Shown here: positions 27,429-36,165 of the stretch, piece after piece | How the letters are laid out: each line of letters starts with the position of its first letter | Position numbering within the stretch: position 1 is the first letter of the stretch | Source: Ruegeria sp. HKCCD4315 | GTDB taxonomy: Bacteria; Pseudomonadota; Alphaproteobacteria; Rhodobacterales; Rhodobacteraceae | Length of the DNA stretch: 64,000 bases | Assembly: GCF_013112245.1 (NCBI RefSeq) | Contig: NZ_WVRN01000001.1 | Coordinates: 1,678,501 to 1,742,500, forward strand | Direction of reading: 5' to 3' | The notes under the pieces: model-generated | Told to the model about the DNA's origin: nothing | Database searches by the model: none | What the model saw: the letters and a program-made list of their open reading frames with translations, nothing else | Position numbers and translations under genes: made by a program

Positions 27429-27447
27429 AGGTCATAATTTCTGACCT
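27429..27447. promoter_or_regulatory. Inverted repeat AGGTCA-N7-TGACCT between the oxidoreductase and LysR genes
   Basis: A perfect 6-base inverted repeat with a 7-base spacer (27429-27434 and 27442-27447). It contains a T-N11-A core as in LysR-family sites. It lies 49 bases before the oxidoreductase start and about 100 before the LysR start. Confidence 0.5.
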
Positions 27448-27549
27448 GCATAGGATTTATCCACTGATAAGTAACGATTTCGCCCTTTGAATGTGGAACT
27501 TGTCACCTCTTTCATATAGGCGTTCAAATGGATAACGAAAGTTGCGGCG

Positions 27550-28458
27550 ATGGATTGGGACAAGCTTAGAATATTTCACGCGGTAGCCGATGCAGGCAGC
27601 CTCACCCATGCGGGTGACAAGCTCAATCTGTCTCAATCTGCCGTGAGCCGGCAGATCCGTGCCCTGGAAGAATCGCTGGATTCTACCCTTTTCCACCGTC
27701 ACGCCCGAGGGCTGATTCTCACCGAACAGGGTGAATTGCTGTTCGATGCCACGTCAGCCATGTCAAAACGTCTTGATGCAGCAGCCGCGCGTATTCGGGA
27801 CAGTGAGGAAGAGGTTTTTGGCGTCCTGCGGGTCACAACGACCTTTGGTTTCGGCACACTCTGGCTGGCCCCGCGCCTGCCAAAATTGTACGAGGAGTAT
27901 CCCGACCTCAATATCGATCTGATGCTGGAAGAGAGGGTTCTGGACCTGCCCATGCGCGAGGCAGATGTTGCCATTCGAATGAAAGAGCCCAGCCAGGCCG
28001 ATCTGGTTCGCAAGCGCCTGATGACAGTGCAAATGATGCTGTACGCGACTCAGGACTATATCGAGACCCATGGCGGAATGCTGAAATCGCTTGAGGAAAT
28101 CAAAGATCACCGCTTGATCTGCCAGACCCCTGCGGCACCGCAGGTCGGTGCAAGTGCCGCCATGGTACGTCACCTGATGACTTATAATCCCGGCTCATTG
28201 CTGACCGTGAACAACTATTTCGGTGTCCTGCAAGGGGTTCTGCACAATTTGGGCATTGGCGTTCTGCCGGACTATGTGACCCAGGACTTTCCGCATCTGG
28301 TCCCTGTCTTGTCTGACATCGAAACCGCTGATGTTCCTGTTTATCTGGCCTATCCCGAAGAACTCAGACATTCCAAACGCGTTGGTGCGTTCCGAGATTT
28401 TGTTCAGGACGAGATCATTGCACAGCGCAAGCAACTGAAACAGATGGGAAAACTCTAG
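27550..28458 (+). CDS. LysR-family transcriptional regulator
   Basis: A 302-residue regulator with an N-terminal winged helix (1-60, SLTHAGDKLNLSQSAVSRQI being the recognition region), a linker helix, and a periplasmic-binding-protein-like effector domain (about 90-295). It is divergent from the indolepyruvate oxidoreductase gene, the usual position for the controller of that gene, so an arylpyruvate or amino acid signal is plausible (inference). The ATG has only a weak upstream purine stretch (GAAAG). A short hairpin begins at its stop codon, and a strong terminator lies 140 bases on. Confidence 0.88.
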   Translation: MDWDKLRIFHAVADAGSLTHAGDKLNLSQSAVSRQIRALEESLDSTLFHRHARGLILTEQGELLFDATSAMSKRLDAAAARIRDSEEEVFGVLRVTTTFGFGTLWLAPRLPKLYEEYPDLNIDLMLEERVLDLPMREADVAIRMKEPSQADLVRKRLMTVQMMLYATQDYIETHGGMLKSLEEIKDHRLICQTPAAPQVGASAAMVRHLMTYNPGSLLTVNNYFGVLQGVLHNLGIGVLPDYVTQDFPHLVPVLSDIETADVPVYLAYPEELRHSKRVGAFRDFVQDEIIAQRKQLKQMGKL

Positions 28459-28507
28459 CTATGCGCTCATAGCATATCGGACATGAGGTCTTTACAGAGT
28501 TAAATTC

Positions 28508-28536
28508 CTTGAACGTTCACAAACTGACCCCTAAAT
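28508..28536 (+). promoter_or_regulatory. RpoH-type promoter candidate
   Basis: CTTGAA (28508-28513), 14 bases, then CCCCTAAAT (28528-28536), close to the heat-shock sigma consensus CTTGAA-N11-15-CCCCAT-T. It also fits a weaker housekeeping promoter (TTGAAC-N17-TAAATG). It points at a short gene-free stretch ending in a terminator. A similar layout precedes lon. Confidence 0.45.
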
Positions 28537-28541
28537 GAGCA

Positions 28542-28626
28542 CTCGAAGGTGGTGATGCTGAAACGCTCATCATCTTCATACCTCCCTGTTGGACTACGGC
28601 CGAGCTTATAGCTCGGCCTTTTTTTT
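28542..28626 (+). ncRNA. Candidate small regulatory RNA of about 85 bases
   Basis: Between the RpoH-type promoter and a strong terminator lies a stretch with no reading frame. It can fold a hairpin (28551-28557 with 28568-28574), then a single-stranded segment carrying CCTCCC (28581-28586), complementary to ribosome-binding sites, and finally the terminator stem. Anti-ribosome-site motifs and stress promoters are features of known Rhodobacter small RNAs such as the CcsR group; relation to those is not established here. Confidence 0.4.
28598..28626 (+). terminator. Intrinsic terminator before mscS
   Basis: GGCCGAGC (28598-28605) pairs with GCTCGGCC (28611-28618), 5-base loop, followed by eight T. 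It ends the candidate small RNA and may also stop readthrough from the LysR gene. Confidence 0.92.
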
Positions 28627-28739
28627 GCGCCGTCGCAATTTCCCCGTTTCATAACGCGAAATCTTCTGGGAAACCGGCTCAATTTTTCATATGATACGGA
28701 AAAACAACCAAAAATCTCGTGATCGAGGGCAACAAATCC

Positions 28740-30995
28740 ATGCTTAATCCACTCCGCCTCTGTTTGGCGCTGGTTTCCGTTTTCTTTCTTTCTTTACCAG
28801 CTTTTGCACAGGACACCGCCTCGTCCGGTTCGGCATCCTCAGTTTCTATCCCTGAAAATCTGACCCCAGAACAAGTTGACGACCTGGTCGCACGCATGTC
28901 TGACGATCAGGTGCGCGCCATCCTGCTTGAACGTCTGGATGCCGTCGCCAAGAAACAAGCCGAAGAAAAAGAGAAACAGGAAGATCCTCTGACCGAGATC
29001 AATGAGATCTGGGCCGAAATGGTTTCATCCTGGACTCATGTTATGACGACGATGCCAAATATCGTCACAGCCCAGATAACTGCGTTCAGCAATTTTTCTG
29101 GTACATTTGGAACAACCGGGGTCTTTACCCTACTGGGGCTTATCCTTTCGGTCCTGGTAGTTGGGTATATCGCTGAAAAGCTGTTCGGCCTGTTCACCCG
29201 CCGTTGGCACAAAACAACCGAGGTGGCGGACGAAGCGGATCTTTGGGGCGCCGCGCGCTACCTTTTCAGCCGCTTTTGCCGAGAAATTGCCGGGTTGATC
29301 GTTTTCTACGTCGTCATACGCGCAGTTGGTCGCGGTCTACTGACACCTGAACAGATCACTTATGCTGCTCCATTTGTCTTCTACCTGATCTGGGTTCCGC
29401 GCCTGGGCGCGGCGGTTTCTCGGTTCGTGCTGGCCCCGCAGAAACCACAGTATCGGTTGGTCAATATCAACGACCACTGGGCAAAATACCTTCATCGCAA
29501 CCTGATCGGACTTTTGGTCCTGATTGGCTTTACGTTGTTCATCCTGCGCTTCAACGCGCTGAACGGCGTTTCGGGTGACGAGACACGGATCGGGTTCTGG
29601 CTCAACGCGGCTATCCATATCTATATCGGTTGGATCGCCTGGACCGCCCGCGAAGGGTTGTCGCAGATGATGCTGGGAACAGACCCCGATTACACCAAGT
29701 TCGACGAGGAAGTGGCCCGGTACTACCCCTACTTCGCAATCGGGGTTTCGGTGGTCATTTGGCTGCTGGTCGAGTTTCTGGTTGCCCAGCGAAATCCCGC
29801 AACGCTCAGACTGCTTGTCGGCGGCGCGCATTTCGCGACGATGTTCTGGTTGCTGATCGCGCCCGCGCTCGACACGCTCATCCGCGGGTTGGTGCGTCAC
29901 TTGCAACCTCCGATGTCTGGTGAAGGCCCGCTGGCCGAACGGGCCTACAGATCTGCCAAGCGCAGCTATATCCGTATCGGGCGCGTTGTGGCTGGTCTGT
30001 TTGTGGTCTTCATGATTGCAAGGGCTTGGCAGCTGGATCTACGCAATGTCGCCTCGGCCGGAGTCAGCGCCGAAGTGGGTGGCGCCGTGATCGAGTTCCT
30101 GCTGATCATCGCTGTCGGTTATATTCTGAACGAGTTCGTGTCGCTCTACATCAACAGGCGTCTGGCGCGTGAACAAACAGCGGCAGAAGCGCTGGATGAA
30201 GAAGCCGGCGGCGAAGGTGGCGGCGCTGGTGGATCGCGTCTGGCAACAGTGCTGCCGCTTCTACGGATCACCGCTCAGATCACCATTGCGGTCATCTTCG
30301 GCCTTTTGGCTTTGGGCGCTTTGGGCATCAACATCACGCCTCTGCTGGCGGGTGCCGGTGTTCTGGGTCTGGCCATCGGTTTTGGCGCGCAGAAACTTGT
30401 TGCCGACATTGTTGGCGGTATTTTCTTCCTGATCGACGACGCCTTCCGCGTGGGTGAGTATGTGGATGTTGGAGGCACGATGGGCACGGTCGAGAAAATC
30501 TCGATCCGGTCGATGCAACTGCGTCACCACCGCGGTCCCGTTCACACCATTCCCTATGGTGAGATTCAGAAACTGACCAATTTCAGCCGCGACTGGGTGA
30601 TCATGAAGCTGAAGTTCACCGTGCCGTTCGACACTGACCCCAACAAGGTCAAGAAGATCTTCAAAAAGATCGGTGCCGAGATGATGGAGGACGAAACCCA
30701 CAAGGATGGTTTCCTTCAGCCCTTCAAATCTCAGGGTGTCTTCGACTTTGACGATGTCGGCATGATCATCCGGGGCAAGTTCATGGCAAAGCCCGGCAAG
30801 CAGTTCACCCTGCGCAAAGAGATCTTCAACCGCGTCAAGGCCGCCTTCAAGGAAAACGGCATCGACTTTGCCCGCCGCGAGGTGCGCGTTGCGATCCCGG
30901 GTCTGGACGAGGCCGAGAACCTGTCCCCCGAGCAGAAGGCGGCTGTAGGTGCCGCAGCTGCGGCCGAGCTCAACAAAGATCAAGGTTCAGCGTAA
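28740..30995 (+). CDS. Mechanosensitive channel of the MscS family, large form
   Basis: Inner-membrane osmotic safety channel of 751 residues. A signal peptide ends at AFA-QD (about residue 24); a short periplasmic coiled region rich in Glu/Lys follows, then about ten hydrophobic segments and the MscS core: pore-type helix (GVLGLAIGFGAQKLVADIVGG near 540-560), beta domain (VDVGGTMGTVEKISIRSMQLR) and a C-terminal alpha/beta part. This size matches the multi-helix YnaI/YbiO-like members. ATG at 28740 is chosen because the signal peptide starts there; a GTG at 28719 is in frame. Ends before a strong terminator. Confidence 0.9.
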   Translation: MLNPLRLCLALVSVFFLSLPAFAQDTASSGSASSVSIPENLTPEQVDDLVARMSDDQVRAILLERLDAVAKKQAEEKEKQEDPLTEINEIWAEMVSSWTHVMTTMPNIVTAQITAFSNFSGTFGTTGVFTLLGLILSVLVVGYIAEKLFGLFTRRWHKTTEVADEADLWGAARYLFSRFCREIAGLIVFYVVIRAVGRGLLTPEQITYAAPFVFYLIWVPRLGAAVSRFVLAPQKPQYRLVNINDHWAKYLHRNLIGLLVLIGFTLFILRFNALNGVSGDETRIGFWLNAAIHIYIGWIAWTAREGLSQMMLGTDPDYTKFDEEVARYYPYFAIGVSVVIWLLVEFLVAQRNPATLRLLVGGAHFATMFWLLIAPALDTLIRGLVRHLQPPMSGEGPLAERAYRSAKRSYIRIGRVVAGLFVVFMIARAWQLDLRNVASAGVSAEVGGAVIEFLLIIAVGYILNEFVSLYINRRLAREQTAAEALDEEAGGEGGGAGGSRLATVLPLLRITAQITIAVIFGLLALGALGINITPLLAGAGVLGLAIGFGAQKLVADIVGGIFFLIDDAFRVGEYVDVGGTMGTVEKISIRSMQLRHHRGPVHTIPYGEIQKLTNFSRDWVIMKLKFTVPFDTDPNKVKKIFKKIGAEMMEDETHKDGFLQPFKSQGVFDFDDVGMIIRGKFMAKPGKQFTLRKEIFNRVKAAFKENGIDFARREVRVAIPGLDEAENLSPEQKAAVGAAAAAELNKDQGSA

Positions 30996-31043
30996 CCCGC
31001 ACCGGTTACGCCAGAGATTTGCGCTTACTATTGAGCGCCTTTT

Positions 31044-31075
31044 ACGGAACCGACCCTACTGTCGGTTCCGTTTTT
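31044..31075 (+). terminator. Intrinsic terminator after mscS
   Basis: A perfect 11-base-pair stem (31044-31054 with 31061-31071), 6-base loop, ending in five T. It lies 49 bases after the stop codon. Confidence 0.92.
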
Positions 31076-31174
31076 CTTTGAAAGACGCACCCTGCGCCGT
31101 CTTGACCCTTTCCACACGCGCCCGCTTGCCCTAAAAGGCGCGCAATCTCGGCCCATTTGGACACAGGACAGAAG

Positions 31175-33334
31175 ATGCAAGAGCCCGCCATCACACCCGA
31201 TCTGATTGCTGCACATGGGCTCAAGCCCGAGGAATACGACATGATCCTCGAGATCATTGGGCGTGAACCGACCTTTACCGAACTGGGTATCTTCTCGGCC
31301 ATGTGGAACGAGCATTGTTCCTACAAGTCGTCCAAGAAATGGCTGCGCACCCTGCCTACTTCAGGCCCTCAGGTGATCTGTGGCCCGGGTGAAAACGCTG
31401 GTGTAGTCGACATAGGCGACGGTCAGGCCGTGGTTTTCAAGATGGAAAGCCACAACCACCCGTCTTATATCGAACCTTACCAAGGTGCCGCGACCGGTGT
31501 CGGAGGTATCCTGCGCGACGTATTCACCATGGGCGCGCGTCCCATCGCCTCGATGAACGCTCTGTCCTTTGGTGAACCTGGCCACCACAAAACCCGCCAG
31601 CTGGTGAATGGCGTGGTCGAAGGCATTGGCGGTTATGGCAACTGCTTCGGCGTGCCATGCGTGGGCGGTGAAGTCCGTTTCCACCCGGCCTATAACGGCA
31701 ACTGCCTTGTGAACGCATTCGCGGCAGGTCTGGCCGACAGCGACAAGATTTTCTACTCGGCCGCCTCCGGCGTGGGCATGCCGGTCGTTTATTTGGGCGC
31801 AAAAACCGGCCGTGACGGCGTCGGCGGTGCGACCATGGCGTCTGCCGAGTTTGACGACACCATCGAAGAAAAACGCCCCACCGTGCAGGTCGGCGACCCC
31901 TTCACGGAAAAGCGCCTGATGGAAGCGACGCTGGAACTGATGCAGACCGGTGCCGTGATCTCAATCCAGGATATGGGTGCCGCTGGCCTGACCTGCTCCG
32001 CTGTTGAAATGGGCGACAAGGGTGGCTTGGGCGTACGTCTTGATCTGGAAAACGTGCCTCAGCGTGAAGAGAATATGACAGCCTATGAGATGATGCTGTC
32101 GGAATCTCAGGAACGCATGCTGATGGTTCTCAAGCCCGAACTTGAGGCTGAGGCCCGCGCCGTGTTCGAGAAATGGGATCTGGACTTTGCCATAGTCGGT
32201 GAGACCATTGCCGAAGACCGCTTTCTGATCATGCACAATGGCGCGGTGAAAGCCGATCTGGTTCTGTCCAAACTGTCTTCGACCGCGCCGGAATATGACC
32301 GTCCATGGGAACCGACGCCCGAGGCCGAAGAACTGGCCGAAGTCCCTCAGATCGACCCTATTGACGGGCTGCGCGCCCTGCTCTCTTCGCCCAACTACGC
32401 GGGCAAGCAGTGGGTGTACGAACAATACGACACCATGGTCATGGCGGACAGCGCCCGCACACCGGGTCTGGGCGCAGGCATGGTGCGCGTCCATGGAACC
32501 GACAAGGTGCTGGCCTTCACCAGTGACGTGACCCCACGCTATGTGCGCGCCAACCCGGTTGAAGGCGGCAAACAAGCTGTGGCCGAAGCCTATCGCAACC
32601 TGACCGCTGTTGGGGCCAAACCGCTGGCCACCACCGATAACCTGAACTTCGGCAACCCTGAAAAACCCGAGATCATGGGCCAGTTTGTTGGCGCCATTCA
32701 GGGCATCGGTGCTGCCGTCGGCGCGTTGGATATGCCTATCGTTTCGGGCAACGTGTCGCTGTACAACGAGACCGACGGTCAAGCGATCCTTCCAACACCG
32801 ACCATCGGTGCGGTTGGCCTGTTGTCCCATTCGGACGAGATCATCGGCAACGAGGTTCGCGAAGGCCACGTCGCGCTGATCATTGGTGAAACCAAAGGCC
32901 ATCTTGGTCAATCCGCCCTGCTTGCAGAAGTGTTCAACCGAGAAGACGGCGATGCGCCGCATGTCGATCTGGATGCTGAAAAGCGCAACGGTGACTTCAT
33001 TCGCGCCAACCGCGAGATGGTCAAAGCGTGTACCGACCTTGGCGATGGCGGTCTTGCACTGGCCGCCTTTGAATTGGCCGAAGCGGCTGGCGTTGGTGTT
33101 CACCTGGACGAGGCCCCGACCGAATTCCTGTTTGGCGAAGATCAGGCCCGCTATCTGGTCGCCTGCAACTTCGACCAGGCCGAGGCACTGATGATTGCTG
33201 CCGGTCAGGCCGGTGTTCCGCTGGTCTCGGTTGGGCGCTTCACCGGTGATAGCGTGAAAGTCGGTGGCTCCGAGGCTCCGCTTGCCGAGCTGACGGACAC
33301 CTTCCGCACCAGCTTTGCCGCGGCTGTGGCCTAA
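31175..33334 (+). CDS. purL: Phosphoribosylformylglycinamidine synthase subunit PurL
   Basis: Large ATP-dependent subunit (719 residues) of FGAM synthase, partner of PurS and PurQ encoded at 11-13 kb. This is the small bacterial PurL type. Recognised by [12 protein letters not shown] near the N-terminus, [18 protein letters not shown] (nucleotide loop), [14 protein letters not shown] and the second-half repeat [13 protein letters not shown] at 31175 has AGGACAG just upstream; a TTG at 31157 would add six residues. It stands alone from the other pur genes, opposite strand. Confidence 0.95.
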   Translation: MQEPAITPDLIAAHGLKPEEYDMILEIIGREPTFTELGIFSAMWNEHCSYKSSKKWLRTLPTSGPQVICGPGENAGVVDIGDGQAVVFKMESHNHPSYIEPYQGAATGVGGILRDVFTMGARPIASMNALSFGEPGHHKTRQLVNGVVEGIGGYGNCFGVPCVGGEVRFHPAYNGNCLVNAFAAGLADSDKIFYSAASGVGMPVVYLGAKTGRDGVGGATMASAEFDDTIEEKRPTVQVGDPFTEKRLMEATLELMQTGAVISIQDMGAAGLTCSAVEMGDKGGLGVRLDLENVPQREENMTAYEMMLSESQERMLMVLKPELEAEARAVFEKWDLDFAIVGETIAEDRFLIMHNGAVKADLVLSKLSSTAPEYDRPWEPTPEAEELAEVPQIDPIDGLRALLSSPNYAGKQWVYEQYDTMVMADSARTPGLGAGMVRVHGTDKVLAFTSDVTPRYVRANPVEGGKQAVAEAYRNLTAVGAKPLATTDNLNFGNPEKPEIMGQFVGAIQGIGAAVGALDMPIVSGNVSLYNETDGQAILPTPTIGAVGLLSHSDEIIGNEVREGHVALIIGETKGHLGQSALLAEVFNREDGDAPHVDLDAEKRNGDFIRANREMVKACTDLGDGGLALAAFELAEAAGVGVHLDEAPTEFLFGEDQARYLVACNFDQAEALMIAAGQAGVPLVSVGRFTGDSVKVGGSEAPLAELTDTFRTSFAAAVA

Positions 33335-33364
33335 AATACAGGCTTCAGCTCGTCTCAAACGCGG

Positions 33365-33396
33365 AAATCCTATGCGTCTAACCGCGCGTAGGATTT
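33365..33396 (+). other. Hairpin between purL and bolA
   Basis: AAATCCTATGCG (33365-33376) pairs with CGCGTAGGATTT (33385-33396) with one G-U pair and an 8-base loop. No T-run follows, so it is not a typical intrinsic terminator. It might mark the purL mRNA end. Confidence 0.45.
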
Positions 33397-33479
33397 GCCG
33401 AGTTTGTCGACACGTGCCATCTTGCACGCCCCGCCCCATCGCTCTACATCTTGGGAAAGACTTTCAGGAGTGAACCTAC

Positions 33480-33716
33480 ATGCCGATGAGCGCCCACGAG
33501 ATTGAAACCCTGCTGCGCGAGAGCTTTCCCAACGCGGAAATTCAGGTTGGCGGCAGCGATGGCGTGCACATGTCCGCCATGGTCGTGGACGAAAGCTTTC
33601 GCGGCAAGAACCGCGTTCAACAGCAACGCGCTGTCTACGCGGCCCTGAAAGGCAAAATGGACGGCCCGGATGGAGAACTGCACGCGCTGGCGCTGACCAC
33701 CAAAGTGCCGGAGTGA
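33480..33716 (+). CDS. bolA: BolA-family protein
   Basis: A 78-residue BolA/IbaG-type protein, which binds monothiol glutaredoxins through a shared 2Fe-2S cluster and takes part in iron-sulfur trafficking. The fold features SFPNAEIQVGGSDGVHMSAMVVDESFRGKNRVQQQRAVYAALKG are typical: H at the cluster-binding position in GVHM, and the helix RVQQQRAVY. AGGAG lies 9 bases before the ATG. It is followed by a small membrane protein and grxD, its probable partner. Confidence 0.9.
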   Translation: MPMSAHEIETLLRESFPNAEIQVGGSDGVHMSAMVVDESFRGKNRVQQQRAVYAALKGKMDGPDGELHALALTTKVPE

Positions 33717-33717
33717 T

Positions 33718-33969
33718 ATGGAGCACGCGATCGTTATTTTGATTGCGGTTTCCGTCTTTGTCGTGCTCATCGCACTGATAGCGTTGAACCATTCAAAGAC
33801 TGGGCGCAATACAAACCGAGGATCGTCACCTGGACGTGGAAACCACCTTCTCCACTCATCTTACTCATCACATGACGGTGCAATTGGCTCGGCGCAGACC
33901 CATATCCCCAAAGACCCACAAAACTACGCCAAAGCAATAATGCCGAAGAGCAAAGGAAACGCGAAATGA
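33718..33969 (+). CDS. Small membrane protein of unknown function between bolA and grxD
   Basis: An 83-residue product not matched to a family I know. Residues 4-25 form one strong hydrophobic helix ([19 protein letters not shown]), followed by a polar, Ser/His/Asn-rich tail. The ATG lies one base after the bolA stop with GGAG five bases upstream, and its stop overlaps the grxD start by ATGA. Tight coupling on both sides argues for a real gene; the tail has codon use less typical of the neighbours, so I keep confidence moderate. Confidence 0.55.
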   Translation: MEHAIVILIAVSVFVVLIALIALNHSKTGRNTNRGSSPGRGNHLLHSSYSSHDGAIGSAQTHIPKDPQNYAKAIMPKSKGNAK

Positions 33970-34328
33970 CCGATGTGAAGACCCAGATCGATGAAACCGT
34001 CAAAGCCAATGACGTGGTGCTGTATATGAAAGGCACCAAAGAGATGCCCCAGTGCGGCTTCTCATCCCGTGTGGCGGGCGTACTGAACTACATGGGCGTC
34101 GACTATGCCGACGTGAACGTTCTGGCAGACGAAGAAATCCGTCAGGGTATCAAGGATTATTCGGATTGGCCGACCGTGCCGCAGCTTTATGTCAAAGGCG
34201 AATTCGTTGGCGGTTGCGACATCATCACTGAAATGACCTTGTCGGGTGAACTGGACACACTGTTTGACGAAAACGGTGTCGGCTACAACAAAGATGCAGC
34301 CGACAAAATTCGTGAAGCAAACGCTTAA
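33966..34328 (+). CDS. grxD: Monothiol glutaredoxin, Grx4 type
   Basis: CGFS glutaredoxin of 120 residues that carries a 2Fe-2S cluster and pairs with BolA. The active site QCGFSS has C30; [19 protein letters not shown] (glutathione-binding TVPQ and GGCD) is intact. The start overlaps the preceding small membrane protein gene by ATGA. Together with bolA it forms an iron-sulfur handling unit. Confidence 0.95.
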   Translation: MTDVKTQIDETVKANDVVLYMKGTKEMPQCGFSSRVAGVLNYMGVDYADVNVLADEEIRQGIKDYSDWPTVPQLYVKGEFVGGCDIITEMTLSGELDTLFDENGVGYNKDAADKIREANA

Positions 34329-34334
34329 GCCAAA

Positions 34335-34682
34335 TTACCGGCTGGAACAGTCCTGATAGATCGTCTGCTCATTGGCGGCGCCTGCCGCCAAATAGCTGAT
34401 CGACGCGTTCCAGCCTTTAGAGCGCAGGATATAAGTGCCCTCATCGCCGGTGGATTCGTACCGGATGCCTGATCCGCTTTCCACCTGGCGCATTGCGACC
34501 AGAGTATTATCCACCATTGTTGCCGCCGCACCCGAACCATCTGGCGCGTTGAAGTAAGTCACAGGCAAAGGTATGCCGTTCTCGCAGGTGAATGTGACGG
34601 ACAATATGTCAATCTCTGCCATTGCAGATGTTGCAGGCAAAGCCAGCGCAGCAGCGAACAGCGCGTTTCGCAACAAAGTCAT
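34335..34682 (-). CDS. MliC/PliC-like periplasmic lysozyme inhibitor
   Basis: A 115-residue secreted protein: signal peptide 1-22 (ALPATSAMA), then a small beta domain. Residues GSGIRYESTGDEGTYILRSKG resemble the conserved core of MliC lysozyme inhibitors (SGxRY and a W/Y-x-x-KG-like strand), and two cysteines (TCENG and YQDCSS) could form the usual disulfide. No lipobox cysteine follows the signal, so it would be soluble in the periplasm. The start overlaps the zapA stop by TAATG. Assignment by motif only. Confidence 0.68.
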   Translation of the reverse strand: MTLLRNALFAAALALPATSAMAEIDILSVTFTCENGIPLPVTYFNAPDGSGAAATMVDNTLVAMRQVESGSGIRYESTGDEGTYILRSKGWNASISYLAAGAANEQTIYQDCSSR

Positions 34683-35074
34683 TATGCTTTCTTCTCCTCG
34701 ACGACAGCTGCAAGGGCTTCCGCCCGTGCTGCCAGCTCCGCCAGTGTGTCAGTGACAGAGGGTGGAACCACCGCCACTTCGACCCGCTCCGGCTCTGGTG
34801 GCGGAGCGTTCCTGAGGCCCTGAAGTTCAGCCTCAGCCTCGGCCAGCTTGGCCTCAAGCGATTTCACCTTGTCTTCTGTCGCCGCTGTTTTGTCAGCCAG
34901 CATGAGACCCGCCATCAGAAGCATCCGGGATTCAGGCATCCTGCCGATCTGATCGGACAAAACCTGGGCTTCATCATCCAGCATCTTGGCTGCGGAATGC
35001 AGAAAAGGTTCTTCTCCGTCCCGGCACGAAACGTCAAAGCCGCGACCGCCGATATTAATGGTCACTTCAGGCAT
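34682..35074 (-). CDS. zapA: Cell division protein ZapA
   Basis: FtsZ-ring stabiliser, 130 residues. PEVTINIGGRGFDVSCRDGEE is the ZapA globular start, followed by the long coiled coil (about 60-95: ADKTAATEDKVKSLEAKLAEAEAEL) and a Pro-rich then Ala/Glu tail. It is linked by one-base TAATG overlaps to the gene before (coiled-coil protein) and after (lysozyme inhibitor), so all three are translated in step. tkt is divergent upstream of the operon, as often seen in this group. Confidence 0.9.
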   Translation of the reverse strand: MPEVTINIGGRGFDVSCRDGEEPFLHSAAKMLDDEAQVLSDQIGRMPESRMLLMAGLMLADKTAATEDKVKSLEAKLAEAEAELQGLRNAPPPEPERVEVAVVPPSVTDTLAELAARAEALAAVVEEKKA

Positions 35075-35928
35075 TACTCTACCTCACCTTCTACAAGTTT
35101 CGCCTGCGACAGCAGAGGTTCCAGCCGCGCCAGAACAGCCTGCGCTTCAGCCGCGTCCGAGGCTTGCGCCGCGCGCGTGGCCTCTAGTTCGGCGACTGTT
35201 GCGCGGTTCAAGAGTTCCGCGTCTGTCAAACCCTCAGTGGCCGCTGCACGCAATTCGTCAACGGCGCTGCGCAATTGTTCATTCGCTTTGCGCATGCGCT
35301 GCAAATCGTCATCCAGACGAGACATTGCTGCCCCATGACTGGCCCGTTCAGCACGCAACATTTCCAGTTCAGCGCTCAGATCATCGACACGCACGGTATC
35401 TTCCAACTCGGTCTTTAGGCGGTTGTTTTCCGCCTCAACCGCCTTGGCCTGATCCAGCATTCCGCGCAGCTGTTCCAGTTCCGCCTTTAACGGCTCAGGA
35501 TCTTCCAATGTGTCCAACTCTGCCCGCATCTTTTCGTTTTCGGCTTTTAGTGAGTCCAGCTCCGCGCTGTTGTCCAACGCTGCCTTAGCCTCGGCCAGCT
35601 CGGCACGTGCCGCTTCCACCGAAGTGATCTTGGCACGGGCTTCCTCTAGCTCGGCGCGCAGTGCGTCGGTTTCAGCGCTGTCAGACGGGGCAGCGCGTAG
35701 CTCTTCAAGATCGGCGCGCAAGCCATCAACTTGCTGTTCATGCTGTTGTTTCAGAGATTTCAGCCGTTCCTGAAGCTGCGCGTTGGCGACGCGTTCGTCC
35801 TCAAGTGCAGTTTGAAGCCCCTCGTCCGGTGCAATATCCCGGGGTGCAGCGCCCAATGCATCGACACCCGCGCCGATGCGGTCCATCGCAGCAATAATGC
35901 GGTGCTGTAAGTCTTCTATCTGGCTCAT
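35074..35928 (-). CDS. Coiled-coil protein of the zapA operon
   Basis: A 284-residue protein with almost continuous heptad character from about 45 to 250 (strings of Leu, Glu, Ala such as LRAELEEARAKI) and no membrane helix or catalytic motif. I do not know a named family. It is first in an operon with zapA, overlapping its start by one base, which suggests a division or chromosome-positioning role analogous to ZapB, but that is inference; ZapB itself is much shorter. AGAGG lies upstream of the ATG. Confidence 0.7.
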   Translation of the reverse strand: MSQIEDLQHRIIAAMDRIGAGVDALGAAPRDIAPDEGLQTALEDERVANAQLQERLKSLKQQHEQQVDGLRADLEELRAAPSDSAETDALRAELEEARAKITSVEAARAELAEAKAALDNSAELDSLKAENEKMRAELDTLEDPEPLKAELEQLRGMLDQAKAVEAENNRLKTELEDTVRVDDLSAELEMLRAERASHGAAMSRLDDDLQRMRKANEQLRSAVDELRAAATEGLTDAELLNRATVAELEATRAAQASDAAEAQAVLARLEPLLSQAKLVEGEVE

Positions 35929-36165
35929 GCCCCTGTCACCTCTTTATCAAGGTTCATTCTGTTTCGATGCGATCCGAATCAAAACCGAATCCCGCCTGAG
36001 GACAGTCTAGCGGAATGCGACAGAAAATACCCACTGTTTGCTTTCAACCACTTGAGCCCCGCTCTTCATGCATCCCACCCCGATTCACCCCGGTTCCGCT
36101 TGCACTTTGGGTATTGAATGGTATTGAGCGCGCAATCTGCTTCAAAACCCAAAGGAACAACGCCC

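Noticed and set aside
31961..33439. 492-codon minus-strand frame opposite purL
   Set aside because: Shadow of purL codon bias; no recognisable motif.
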